A stretch of DNA of 64,000 nucleotides, taken from contig JAQFWX010000026.1 of NCBI GenBank assembly GCA_027605045.1, forward strand, positions 248,001 to 312,000, given 5' to 3'. Under the pieces are notes generated by a model. It did not search any database, was not told the origin of the DNA, and saw only the letters and a list, made by a program, of their open reading frames with translations. A program made the translations under genes and the position numbers. Shown here piece by piece: positions 10,461 through 22,017 of this stretch (position 1 is its first letter; each line of letters starts with the position of its first letter). Source of the stretch: Phallus indusiatus. Lineage: Eukaryota; Basidiomycota; Agaricomycetes; Phallales; Phallaceae.

Positions 10461-13400
10461 TCAAAAATACAAACTTGCAGCAAATACAACTACAAAGTAA
10501 TAAGCAACACACTCTCAACGCATGACAGAGGGGAAATGCGCTTACTGTCTCTTTTAATCTTGATTTGTGCCTCTTCCATCTTTTTGAATAAATCCGTATC
10601 ACCGATGACTCGTGCAGCATCCCGAATTTCGCGGCATGTCTCGTCTAACCGTGTGATGACACGGACAATGGTACCTTCTGCTACATCCGTTAAAGCTGTA
10701 ATCTGCTCGAAAGGCTACACGGGATTATCATTCTCTGATAATCCAGCAAAAATAAATAAATAGAAAATGCCTACCATCCCTTTAGCCCATTCATACACCA
10801 CCTCAACCAAGCCAAACTTGACACGAGCATTGAGATCCTCTCCAACATTATTTCTCAACTGAACGGCATCAATCCGTTCAACTATTTTCGTTATAATTTC
10901 TTGGCCGGCTTGTATTTTTGGTGGAATGACAGGTTCAGCATCTGTCTTTTCTTGGAATACGAAACAAGAAAGAAGAGCGACTGCTTCTTCTGGTTCAAAA
11001 GCAGCTAGCGTATTTTCCAAAATGAGTTCCGTTAAAACTAGTTCATGTGCAGAATTGATCTATACGTGTGTTCTTAATTTAAACTGAGAAGAACATTGCA
11101 TATTATTAACACATACCTCGCAAGCCACTCGTCCTTTCAATAGAACGGTAGAATTATCGTCAATAAATTTCAGCTCTTTCAGTACCTGAACACGTTGCTC
11201 ATAGTCGGGAAGCAATTCTAGATTCTGATCCGAAATCGCAAGCCTCAACATTGCGATATTCGCCCGCAATACTTTCTCTCCGTGTAATATTCGATACTAT
11301 CCGGAAAACTCAATCACGGACTCTAGGACACGCTTTCACGAAATGTACTTACGTCTTCATCGAAATTCGGACATGCCAAGCAAGCCATAGAAGGCAATCC
11401 ACCGGCAAGAGCGTCCCGTTTGTTAATTGTTTCCTGAAAGTCAAGTTGTCGTATTCGATTCCAGTCCACCTCCGGTACGCAATTCGAATTTTCAGCTACC
11501 CATTCGTGAATAACTTCGTTAAGACGCGCAATTACATCATTCATTGAGGATATCTTATGTCGTTCGAGAATGCTACTAACATCAACCTGCACAATAAGGC
11601 GTTAAACTCTTCATGGGACTAGTGAAATAGTATAACAAAAAACCTTGATACTCCGATTAGTTATCATTGCAATACTTGCAAAAGACACTTTTAGGACTTC
11701 GTAAACACCATCTTCGACAAGTAAAGAAGCTGGTGTTGGTGGCCACTGGGGTGGAACGGCGTTCAATTCTTTTTCTAAACACATGTAATATTAGCTAAGA
11801 GAATAAGGGAATGTTTATGGTGATAGACCTTTTTTGCGGGCCTTTGTCTCTGGGCTGACAAGGACTAGTATAAAATAGATTTTGGTATGGTCCATGACGC
11901 CCGTCGCAGTAGTTTGAAAAGGAGCGGCTTTCAAAAGCACGCCGATATTGGATGGAAAATGCTATAATAAACATCAGCTCTACGCGATATGTTGTCGGGA
12001 AGAAAACATACACCATCTCTTAGGACAACGACTCTTCCAGGTTCCAACAGTCGGGTTCCTTGAGGATGATTTGACGCGAGCTCCATGATACGTCGATTAA
12101 GCTGGACAATTTCTGCACACTTGTCATAGTACTGTTCAATAGAAGGCTGGCAGATGGTACAGGTGAGTTTAGGTAATGACCCTAAGATTCTTTCGCTCTG
12201 GAGATAAATCGTAATCATAAGTTGTACACAGTAATTGAAACAAAGCTCCCGAGTCATTTCTTACCTCGGTAACCTTTTTCTGTTGATCAGGTAATAGTCT
12301 TTGAGACGCGTTTTCCGAGAAACTCCGTTTGATCATCTCCTCAACTCGAAGGGCTTCGACACGGAGCAAGTTCAGTATCATATTGTACGTTAATCTGAAT
12401 TGAGATTGGAGCCGCGCTGGTGTACCGAGCATCATTTTGTGAAGCGTAGCAACCTTTATAATAGATAAGAATCAAATCAGAAGACGAATTATGGGGGAGA
12501 AAAAATGTCATAATCGTACGTCAGGCAATTCATCTCCAGCGAGAAGGATAACAACACCGATAGTATCCAACCCACGCCGACCCGCACGCCCAGACATTTG
12601 AGTGTACTCGCCAGGCAAAATGTCTCGATAGCTTTTACCATCATGTTTCCGAATACCAGAGAAAACGACACATCTTGCAGGCATATTTACACCCTGAAGC
12701 AGCTCAATGATTGCGCAGCGGAATAATTAACTGAAGACAAACCATTGCGAAGGTTTCTGTGGCAAAAAGAATCCGTACAAGACCTCGTGAAAATAGGATC
12801 TCAACGACCTGTTATAATAATGAGGGTCAAGTTTGCTTAGATAGATACAATGGATTACTAACTTCTTTGATAATAGGTAGCAACCCTCCGTGATGTACTC
12901 CAATACCGCGGGACAACAACTCTTTCATCCTCGAAATCTGCGGCAGCTTCTTATCCGACGCTATTAACATAAAAAATTGAACAAATAGTTTCTTGAGATA
13001 TCATAAAAAACACAACGCACAAGACAATCTCAACAGAGCTCTCTCCAGAGCAACATGAATTTCGCTTTTCTCAACGGCTGAACAAAGATCAACGTTGTTA
13101 AGCGTCGACGCCTGTTCTTCACATCGTTTTTTCGAGAACGTGAACACCACAGTCGGCAGAAGATCTTTCTTCCTAAGAAAGCCCACGAGATGCACGAAGA
13201 GACTTTTGTCTAACTGGTAGTGCGTAGTGCGCGTTGTTCCACCACCGCCACCACCTCGGGTTTGAGGACCCCCTCTACCTCGTTGACCTCGCTGAGCCAG
13301 GGCTCCGCGCGTACCTCTCGCGCCTACACGCACCGCCGGAGGAAGTCCGTCTGCTTCCCGTTCTTTGTCCTGTTTCCGTCGTAGAGCTTCACCCGCCTCT

Positions 13401-15425
13401 TTATACCTGAATATCGTGTTAAATTTATAGCACACAGCTCAATGTAAACGACACATGCCCTGCAGTCAAGAACTCTCTTTTAGAGTCGACGATTTTGAAT
13501 ATATCTCTGCCTGCATACAGATAATGCTCAAGTGGAACAGGGCGTTTGGGTGTTGAGATGACGTAAATGTCCTTTTGCTTCGTGCGACTTTCGAGAAATA
13601 AATGTTTAATCTTAATTAGGATTGAAAATAATAGATTCTCACCCAACCCAGTCCGCGAACTCCTTCGCATTGGGTATAGTTGCCGATAAAAGGATGATAT
13701 TCACGTGCTCAGGGAGCATGATGATGACTTCTTCCCATACCACCCCGCGCTATCGCGAAACGTCGTTAAGAAACCCCTAAGAATGGAGCACAAACGTACC
13801 TCAGCATCGCTAACATAATGCACTTCATCAAAGACAACCCATTCGACATCACGTATTAAGTCAGCACCTTTATAAAGCATACTCCGAAGAATTTCAGTGG
13901 TCATAATAAGGCAGGGTGCTTCTGGATTTATCTAAGGATCAAAAGTAAATAACAACGCCAATGACTACTCCAGCCAAAAGAAAACCAACCTGGACATCTC
14001 CGGTCAATATTCCAACGTTATTTGACCCGAATGTAATTTTGAAATCGCGGAATTTTTGATTCGAGAGGGCTTTAATAGGAGAGGTATAAATCGTTCTGCA
14101 CCTAAGATCAGCGATTGTGGCAGGATAGGAATGTGTGTAACTCACCTAGTAACATGTCTCATAGCCAAGGCAATCGCATATTCCGCTACAACTGTCTTTC
14201 CAGCAGACGTATGAGCAGCAACAAACACCGACTCGTTCCGTTCAAGATGAACAACAGCTGCTTTTTGAAAAACATCTAGCTCAAAAGGATACTTTCATCC
14301 AACATAAGCCTATAGCTGGAACAGTTATTAGGGAATACGAACCTCTTTAGCTAACCCCCCGCTTTTCTTCAAAAACTCATATTCAGGATTAGGTTTTGTA
14401 ATTGATTCTAAATGAGCCCAATCTCTTTTCGGAATATGTGGTTGGGTTTTCATTTGCGATGTTGGCGAAACTTCCGGAAGAAGGTAACTTCTCTACAAAG
14501 AAAAAGGACGTCAGTGCAATTAGAGATTTAGAATGGATACTTGACGAACATCTAAAGGAAGTAGGTCATCGATTTCGCTTGATATTTGGGGAATACCATG
14601 TGACCTGTAGGTGGCTGAAGGAAAGGCGTGGAAGGAATCCGATACCTAAAAGACTGCAGTTTAACGTGTCCACGTCTTTCGAGAAAATATATTAATACCT
14701 TAGTGTCGACATCCACTTTGAAGCCAAACGGTTCCAGATCGCTGCCAAGGACAACACGTTCGCTCTCCTCACCAGGCAAATTCAATCCGCGCGGTAAACC
14801 AGGAGGCACACTCAAGAGCTGAGCATCTGATTGAGTGCGATCGAGCACAATTGCATCGCCCACTTTGACTACATCTTCTAATCCGCCCGGTAAGAAGGGT
14901 GAATTTCCCGTTTTACCGCGTACAAATGTTCGTGCGGGACCTGAAGGACGGTCAAGAGATGTGGATGTGATGCTAGATGTTGGGGCTGGATTGTTAACCT
15001 ATATAAGCGGATTATTGTCTGAGAAGGGTAAGTACGGAAACCGACGCACTTCAACATATCCTGTTACTTTCCCATCTAACCCAGTTCGAATTAGATCGAG
15101 TTTGGTAGGTGAAGGAGAGGGAGCTAATGGTAGCAAAGACGGTACAAAAAGCTTGCTTTCCCACTGTCTGTCATGAGATTAACCATGCAAAACAAATATA
15201 TCTTCAGTTTACAGCTTACATTTGATAAGTTCCTAGCCAATGCGCAGGAATTTTATCTGAGGGCGTTAGAAACTCTTCTTGAAGGTTTTTATGTATTTGG
15301 TCTTTGGTGGGCAATTCTAACAGCCCAATGGAGTCCAAAAGAGACCTGGAATTTTCACCCGAGGGCGAATGAATGAGCTTTTGTAGATTAAGATCGTCAT
15401 TTTCGAGGTCAACTTCTGAGTCCAT
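10461..15425 (-). CDS. SKI2: SKI2 DEVH-box RNA helicase of the Ski complex
   Basis: Cytoplasmic RNA helicase that feeds mRNA 3'-5' into the exosome, working with Ski3 and Ski8. The start at 15425 reads [11 protein letters not shown], then [19 protein letters not shown]. In order the frames show [10 protein letters not shown], the P-loop [57 protein letters not shown], the DEVH box [34 protein letters not shown] and [20 protein letters not shown]. An Arg/Gly-rich insert lies near 13230-13330, where yeast Ski2 also carries an RG-rich insertion. Next come [32 protein letters not shown], the arch and the C-terminal SLLPDYEQ-like (here [15 protein letters not shown]) and VYEWAKGM segments, ending [11 protein letters not shown] with stop at 10461-10463. 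There are many short introns. The frame appears intact and complete; individual exon borders were not all checked. Confidence 0.9.
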
Positions 15426-15484
15426 TTAGACCAAGGCTGCGAAAGAAATGTTACGTAAGTACATGTGGAACCGAACAGACGCCC

Positions 15485-15504
15485 GTTAAGCGCTAGCGCT
15501 TAAC
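15485..15504. repeat. Perfect 20-bp palindrome in a divergent promoter
   Basis: The half-site GTTAAGCGCT is followed directly by its reverse complement AGCGCTTAAC. It lies 60 bp upstream of the SKI2 start and about 185 bp upstream of the start at 15690, between two divergent genes, which suits a dimeric transcription-factor site. Confidence 0.7.
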
Positions 15505-15689
15505 AATCATAGTTACGCAACTCGAATGTCGCCGCTGAGTTATTTTTTCCTTTAAAGGAGGTTTCTTTGAGCTCAGCGGAATAATAGTTTTCTTGTATAT
15601 AAATCTCTTTATTTTCCTATTCTAATACAGTTTCCTCTTTTATCTTCGCTCCAAACGCTCTTTGACAACAAATTTACGCCACTTTATTC

Positions 15690-15929
15690 ATGTCTTCATC
15701 CTCGAGAACACAAAGTATGCAAACAAATGAATGTAAGACAATACTTTTTATCACTGATATCTTAATAATCTTCTGCCTAGCAATGTTAATATCTGTCGCA
15801 CGAGAGGAGTTTGAAGCGTTGTTTAGGCAGCAAGCTCATAGACTCGACAATTTACAGCAGCGAATTGATGCGCTAGAGAATCGGATGCTGAATCTCAAAA
15901 ACAAACTGGAGCAGGTGAGGCACCGTTGA
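15690..15929 (+). CDS. Small coiled-coil protein, function unknown
   Basis: An open frame of 79 codons starts at 15690 (MSSSSRTQSMQTNE) and ends at 15927-15929. Residues after about 35 form a strong heptad coiled coil (HRLDNLQQRIDALENRMLNL). Within it, 15733-15780 looks like a 48-nt intron: donor GTAAGA, acceptor GCCTAG, length a multiple of three and no in-frame stop. If spliced, the protein is 63 residues of mostly coiled coil. If retained, the segment adds a hydrophobic stretch (TILFITDILIIFCLAMLI) that would anchor the protein in a membrane. It is divergent from SKI2. A further intron at the 3' end (GTGAGG after GAGCAG) is possible. No family is recognised. Confidence 0.45.
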   Translation: MSSSSRTQSMQTNECKTILFITDILIIFCLAMLISVAREEFEALFRQQAHRLDNLQQRIDALENRMLNLKNKLEQVRHR

Positions 15930-16011
15930 CTGCTTAGGTTTTCCCCGGACTGACGAACTAAGTGTTCGGTGCGTATACGTACGATATAAGTACATCTGGT
16001 GAGGTCGAACG

Positions 16012-17146
16012 TCACGGAGGCAATTCTACATCTTCGGGGTTATTCAATAATCTTCCTTCCATCCCACCTTCTACCATCAGAGTCTGTCCAGTGACATGTC
16101 CGGATAACGTAGGCGATGCAAGAACCACGACCTGAGTGGCGACGTCCCGAGCGTCGGCGATCTTCTTCAGGGGTGTCCTACATACACATGCGTAAGAAGA
16201 TGCGATGCGGGAGATTATAATGGGAATGAGAACGGAATGAATAAAAAGTTAGGCCCATACGCAAAAATGTGGATACTCGACTTACGTGGCTAGAGATCGA
16301 TACATGACTTGACGATCTTTCATCGCCTCTGCAGCCATCGCCGTTTTCACCCATCCAGGAGCAACACAATTAACACGACCCCTCGATGCAATTTTCACAA
16401 TCTCATTTTTAAGAGATAAAGTAAATCCGTACATCATCGCTTTTGGTTTATGGTCAACACTTTCATGAGCATAGCCTTTGGACGTTTTTTTTTTGACTCT
16501 CACCGCTTTTGGCAGACGCATAGTCTGTATGATTAGCCTCTCCATATTTACCAGCCGTACTTCCAATAGACACAATAGCAGCTACACTCCTCTGACTGTC
16601 TGATGCTCCTCTTAAACCCTTCAAATACCCTCTCGCTAACAAAAAGTTCGATGTGAGATTGGCGTTTAACGTGCCAGTCCACTGTTCAAGAGTCATATCC
16701 GCCATCGGGACATCAGCAACAGGCCACAGCCCATGTCCTAAAATAAGAATCTGAATCGGAGAATAATCATTTGGAATAGTATCGTAGATCTTTTGAACGT
16801 CGTCTTCTGATGTGACATCCGCTTGGACCGACGAAAACGTGTTTGGGTACTTTGCGATAAGCTGGTCGAATGCTGCTTTGTTGTTTCTGTATTGTCCGAG
16901 AACTTTAGCACCCTGTTCTTGGGTTGACGGGATATAAAATGAACGATATGATCATTAGCGTGTGAAGTTTCAATGATTTCGTTTTGTTAGGAGGATTACC
17001 TAGGAAGAGCTCGATGATAGCAAGTCCTATGCCTCCACTACCGCCTACAACATCGAATATCATTAATCAAACGGGACTTGGATTGCATCAACTTGAATTA
17101 CTAAACCTGTTACCAAAACATGCGCATCATTGAGTCCCAAATCCAT
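16012..17146 (-). CDS. Short-chain dehydrogenase/reductase
   Basis: Classical SDR oxidoreductase, NAD(P)-dependent. The start at 17146 reads MDLGLNDAHVLVTG, followed by the glycine-rich cofactor motif GGSGGIGLAIIELFLG across an intron. Then come EQGAKVLGQYRNNKAAFDQL, ADVTSEDDVQKI, LILGHGLWPVADVPMADMT, the NANLTSNF helix, the catalytic Ser in IVSIGSTAG, and the catalytic YxxxK in DYASAK. The segment RGRVNCVAPGWVKTAM follows, then PLKKIADARDVATQVVVLAS and the C-terminal SGHVTGQTLMVEGGMEGRLL. The stop is at 16012-16014. Length (about 270 residues) and motif order are normal, with several short introns. The substrate cannot be told from sequence. No pathway partner is adjacent. Confidence 0.85.
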
Positions 17147-18604
17147 TGAAAGGAGCGAGGATGATATGATATGAAAAGTGCAGTTAGCCAGGTGAGAGTT
17201 GCGGCCGCGACATCGGCGAGTCGGATAGGACGGCGACACTAGACAATTTTCCCAGGGCGCCACTCCGATAACACAGTCTCACCAGCGACGGTGAGGGACG
17301 TAATTGGTTCAAGGTTTGTCGGAAATGAATGTTGAACGTTGAGTGCTTGAGCAACAGATCCGAGGAGAGATAATAGAGGCACATGGGCGATTCTAGCGAT
17401 AGGACTTACACTACTATACTAATAAAGACGATATCTATATTATGCAGTGAATACTGTAGAGTTCAAGGCGAAACTCCAAGCGTGCGCGCTACACGGCAAA
17501 GTACGAAGAATAATCTGAATGTGTGCTTAGTGTATCCACTGCCAAAAATTCCCGAAAGTCAAAGAAATTAGTAAATTTATATGATGGGTTACCTTTAGAA
17601 GAAAAAAAAGGTCTCTGTTGAAATTTTGAATTATTGCAGCGATTTGTGCCATTCTCTACAGTAACTAGTTTGTTTTAGGACTAGTTCATCGTGACTAAAC
17701 TAAAAACGAACCCGAAAAGTATTCTAAAAACTTGGTATATTGAGATGCGAGGGCTGATAACATTTTTCTATCAAATATTAAACAAAAACTGAGGTTAAAT
17801 TCTAGATAGAATATTCCAGCCAACGGGAACATTACGCACCTAATTCCCTTGACTTTCACTATCAGACTTTGAAACATTGCCAAACCAAACTATGTCCTAT
17901 TAATATATATATCTTCTCCTTAATACCTAATAAATGGGGAATTTTCAAAAAATAAGTGTGGAAGTCGATAGAGGCCCCCCTTTGAGGCCGAGCGACGAGT
18001 TCGCACCAAGCCCCTTTTCCCTACGCTCGAGAACGATGTCACCACGGCGAACGACCTCTCATTATTTACGTTTCGAGGAAGCCCAAGTCTAGCTCGAGCT
18101 TGGCGGTTTTTCTTATTAATAATAAATTCTCTTCGTCTATTCAAGCATATATGGACAATCAGAGTCCACAAATGCAGAAGCATTTGATTGGTATAGAGTG
18201 AAAGGCATGATTTAGTCTTAGGCATGAAGTGCTTATACATAACCGCGTTCGACATCGTGATCTCACATTCCCCATATATCGGTACAATGTCAGTATTGGA
18301 CCTATTATTGAACGCTTGAATGTCAGAGACGAATAACAACTTTCTTTCTTAAATCGAGTGCCTGAGAAGCTGTTTAGCAAGTACTCATGGCACAATATAT
18401 ACATGAGAGAGATAATATGGAGAAAATCAAATTAAAATTAAAATATGGACAAGAAACTGGACTGCATCAAAGTTAACAGGTTCATATTTTTATTGCACCT
18501 TTCCAGCCCGAGAGCGGCCCGTTTGTCAGGGTAAGCGTCAAATGACAGCCTCTATCTCTGCTGATCAACCGACTATAATAGTAGTCAATCAATAGATTGC
18601 TTCA
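17147..18604. other. Long intergenic region, no supported gene
   Basis: Several frames of 60-140 codons exist on the minus strand (the longest at 17920-18339), but none shows a recognisable domain or conserved pattern. The GC-richer island at about 17965-18100 differs in composition from its AT-rich surroundings and could be a relic of a gene or element. Confidence 0.4.
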
Positions 18605-19781
18605 TTAAATCCAAATAATGATGACAAACCGGGCATCGTTTATCATATTAATGCGGAACCCTAGAGCATGCTCGGTTTTCGGCATTTCTCCCTGGACAGG
18701 AAGATCTAATGTCTCTACAAAGCTCGTGTATAGGGAAACCAATCTTGACCCATATTCGAATGCGTGTATCTTTTCGAAACGCGAAATATTCAAAAGTATG
18801 GAAATGTTGGTTTCTTTCAGGTCAATATAAGTAGGTTTCACGACACATAGGATAACCTTCCATCGTTCGATGTCGCCGTCACAACTTTGGATGTACAAAC
18901 CCCAGACCCGACCTGCAAAATGTTACTAAGACTTATGAATTGCTCACGTGTAATACTAGGAAATTTCAGATACCTTTTACTACAAATTCTGTACCAGTGG
19001 CAAGGCCAGATCGCAATCTTTGTGCCATGTCAGGGACAAACCACTTCAGCTTAAACCCAGACAAGGTAGAAGTCACCATCGTAGTCTCCACAAAACCAGA
19101 ATCTGAAGCCTGCCTGAGGCTACGTCCTAATCCCATTAACGTAGTATGAATCGCGGACCGGGTTTGAAGCTCTCTCAAGCTCGCCGTGCGAATACGGTTG
19201 AAGAAGTTATTGTAACCCGTCGCACCACAGGCTAAGTACATATCGTCTCGGATGGCTGTAGTTAAAGGAAACTCGTCCAAAAATAATTGGAGTAACTGGT
19301 GTCGCGAGCCAACCCGAGACGGGTCGTCCGATAATGAATGGAGAATTATCCACGCTGGCAAAGACTTTTCTTCAAATTTAAAGTCATAGAACTGAGTGAG
19401 CGGATCAACTGGGAAATTTGTTCGTTTCCGGGCATAATCGATGCAGTCACGGATTGCCCCTACAATGCATGGCGTTATGCTTTGGGCATACGAAGCAAGC
19501 CAAATGCGCAAGATCTGCGGCAAAAATAATCAGTTGCCATCACAAAATTGATCCGCCAGGATACTAACTAAAGTATTTATTTCCGTTATAAAATCTTCTA
19601 CTGACTTGACATCTTCGAGCTGTGTTCCAAACTGATGGAAGAAAAGCCCAAATTCGCTGCGTGCGCACACACAGAATGCAACAGAGTCAAGCATTTCAAG
19701 CTTGTTTGTTTTGATTGATGATGTCCGGGCTAAAGGGTTCCATTGGCGAGAAATTGCAGTCAGGATGTTCGTGAAGTTCAT
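18605..19781 (-). CDS. Uncharacterised protein
   Basis: Three exons on the minus strand: 19781-19569 (MNFTNILTAISRQWNPLAR to EINTL), 19514 onward (ILRIWLASYAQSITPCIVGA to EFVVKG), and a last exon from RVWGLYIQSCDGDIERW to the stop at 18605-18607. The intron at 19568-19515 uses GTTAGT and CGCAG; the second uses GTATCT and TGCAG. All junctions stay in frame, giving a protein of about 355 residues. It looks soluble and mostly helical in the middle, with a beta-rich end (VILCVVKPTYIDLKETN). I recognise no domain. A further 5' exon cannot be excluded. Confidence 0.6.
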
Positions 19782-20103
19782 GGTGGTCTTAACGATCAAG
19801 TTTAGTTTGGGGCGAAAATCAAAAAATTGGAATGTTTATGATAGGATCGACGTAAGATAAGGTAATCTAAAAAGGAGGCGGATAAATTGTTAATTTCAAG
19901 TTTAGGGGTTCTGAACGTCATTCGGAATCAAAAATCCGGCGGTGAGTCCGAGAGTGAGAAATGCCAGTAAAGTGCACGCTGGACGGCTGCGCCGACTCCT
20001 AAAGTCGCGCTGCCACTATCCTTCGTCACTAGGGCCGCGGATCCCTGCACCTGCCACCATGAGCGTAATAGGCACTGAGCAAAGAAGGTGTATTATGTAA
20101 GAA

Positions 20104-20882
20104 TCAACTACAAAAAAGCATCATTAACATGATGAAAAACTCTGAGAAACTTGGCCTGTAAGTAACATATAAGAAAAATTACGGAAGACGATTGGATAGA
20201 GACTGCGTCAGGACTTGGTCAGGACACTTACAGCACTTCGAGCGCTTCTTTTTTCAAAGTCAATTTGGACACCAGCTGAATGACATGGTAGAGCCCTGCT
20301 GGTGCAGGGAATTATGTAATACGAGAAAGGAAAATGAGATAAAAAAAAAGAAAAGAAAAGAAAGCCAGTAAGTACGGATTTACTGGTTGTTTAACAAAAA
20401 AAAATCAAACAGCGCCGTAACCATATCCTCCTACTATGGTTAGAGACATTAACGTATATAAACATGGAACGCACATACCAATAGTTTGCCCAAGTCGAAT
20501 ATCTTGACCCTCTCCATTCGCTCGTTATCTATTTCATCTGACCAATTTGAGCCAAAGTAATTCTTGGAGACCTGTTTTTTTTTGTGACTTACTCCAGGCT
20601 CCTTTTGCGGTCGATGTGGCTTGCAATCGCCTTGTGGTAGTCCACCAGCGCCCTCGGACGGGTCGGACTCCGGGGGAAGTGCTTAGGCCTCGTAGTATTT
20701 TTTGGCCATTTCCGCACTTAGACCAACGATATCCGCGAGTTTTCGGAGCGGTGGTAGGTTCTACAAATGAGTTTTAATGAGGTTAGTGAGTAATATGAAC
20801 TACATGCCTTTGTCTCAGGCCCTTCCTCGTTCGGTAAGGGGACGGCCTTATATTCTAAAGCTTTTCCGCCGTAACACGACAT
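20104..20882 (-). CDS. Tentative multi-exon gene, unknown product
   Basis: Fragments of coding-like sequence can be joined on the minus strand. A start at 20882 (MSCYGGKALEYKAVPLPNEE) leads to NLPPLRKLADIV only if a GC-AG intron (donor GCATGT, acceptor TTGTAG, about 20770-20816) is used. A 42-nt intron then skips an in-frame stop to reach ALPPESDPSEGAGG and NYFGSNWSDEIDNERMERVK. A donor GTATGT follows at the end of DLGKLL. Downstream exons before the candidate stop at 20104-20106 are ambiguous: two frames are open (GLYHVIQLVSKLTLKK or ALPCHSAGVQIDFEKR). No family is recognised. It may be a real gene with unusual introns or a decaying one. Confidence 0.3.
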
Positions 20883-22017
20883 ATTGTACGTCTGCGAAGC
20901 TCGTATTAGTAGACCTTTCCAAAGTATGATTCATGAAACACAACCTGCGCCGTAATGACCGATGCTTGAATTATTAATTATACTTAACCGTTGTTCTATT
21001 TGCTGTTTCATTTTGCAGTCGCGTTTCCTCAATTCTTCTCATGCTTTCTTAATATGCGCTAGATGATTGTAGTAATACGGTGAGATCTAAATGTGCAATG
21101 AAGACAATCCACTCTTAAATCAATTTAAATAGGACCCACCTTCTTGTTATATTACAACAGTTTCAGAACAATGGCTTCTTTACCACAACTCAATGGCCTC
21201 TCGCCCGCAAGATAATCTTGTGCTGTTTAAGCGGTATTTTTCTAGTCCACAGCAATTCATGGTAAAACCCCACAAGCGTCTTTACGTTGGAATATACGAG
21301 AGTGTAGAGTAAATTCAATGAGATATCAGTGAAACGAATGCATTCGACTCAACAGAATATGGGGCGGGGATATCGGGTAGTGGCCCGTGTGGACTGCGAG
21401 TTTGGAGATGAGCAATAGAACAATTCTTCTCGTAGAGTTTTAAAGGCGAGGATTGAACGATTCATATTAAGTAAAGCTGATTTTAAACACAGGTAAGACG
21501 ATGCAAGACACAAGAACACAAAAGTCAAAACACAAGATGGAGCAAGGGTGGGTCAAGGCGGGGTCACGGTGCACACTATGGGTGCCTTTCTAACTCAGAT
21601 TCGACACCAGAAATAAGCTTCCGGATGGAATCGGCGTTACTCCAAGCGAAGAACAATTTCAACAACCCTTTTTTAATAAGACCTTCAGCTTCAGCTTCAG
21701 GACCAGGCAGGTTGGGACGCGGCTAGCAGAAATTGTACGTTCAACTTGTAAATTTTCTCTCATTCTTAATAGAGCATATTTCATAGAAATTTGTGGCGAA
21801 TCATAAGAATATCCGGATGAGGAAGAGTGGATGTGGAACTGGATACTACATAGTATTCGCGTCATCCGTAAACCCGTCCGGGGTCAAATACCCCATCGGC
21901 TGGCAACAGAAGTCTTAAACGTATATGAGCCTTTTCGTCAATGACAGAATCTATTACGCTGAGCTGTAATATTCGAAAGTAGCGGCATATTATTAAAACA
22001 CCCTCGTTTCCTTAACC
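20883..22017. other. Intergenic, upstream of catalase
   Basis: No supported gene is seen. The last few hundred bases presumably hold the catalase promoter, but no clear element is called. Confidence 0.4.

Noticed and set aside
17920..18339. 139-codon minus-strand frame
   Set aside because: No conserved motif, no splice structure and odd composition. More likely chance or a relic than a gene.
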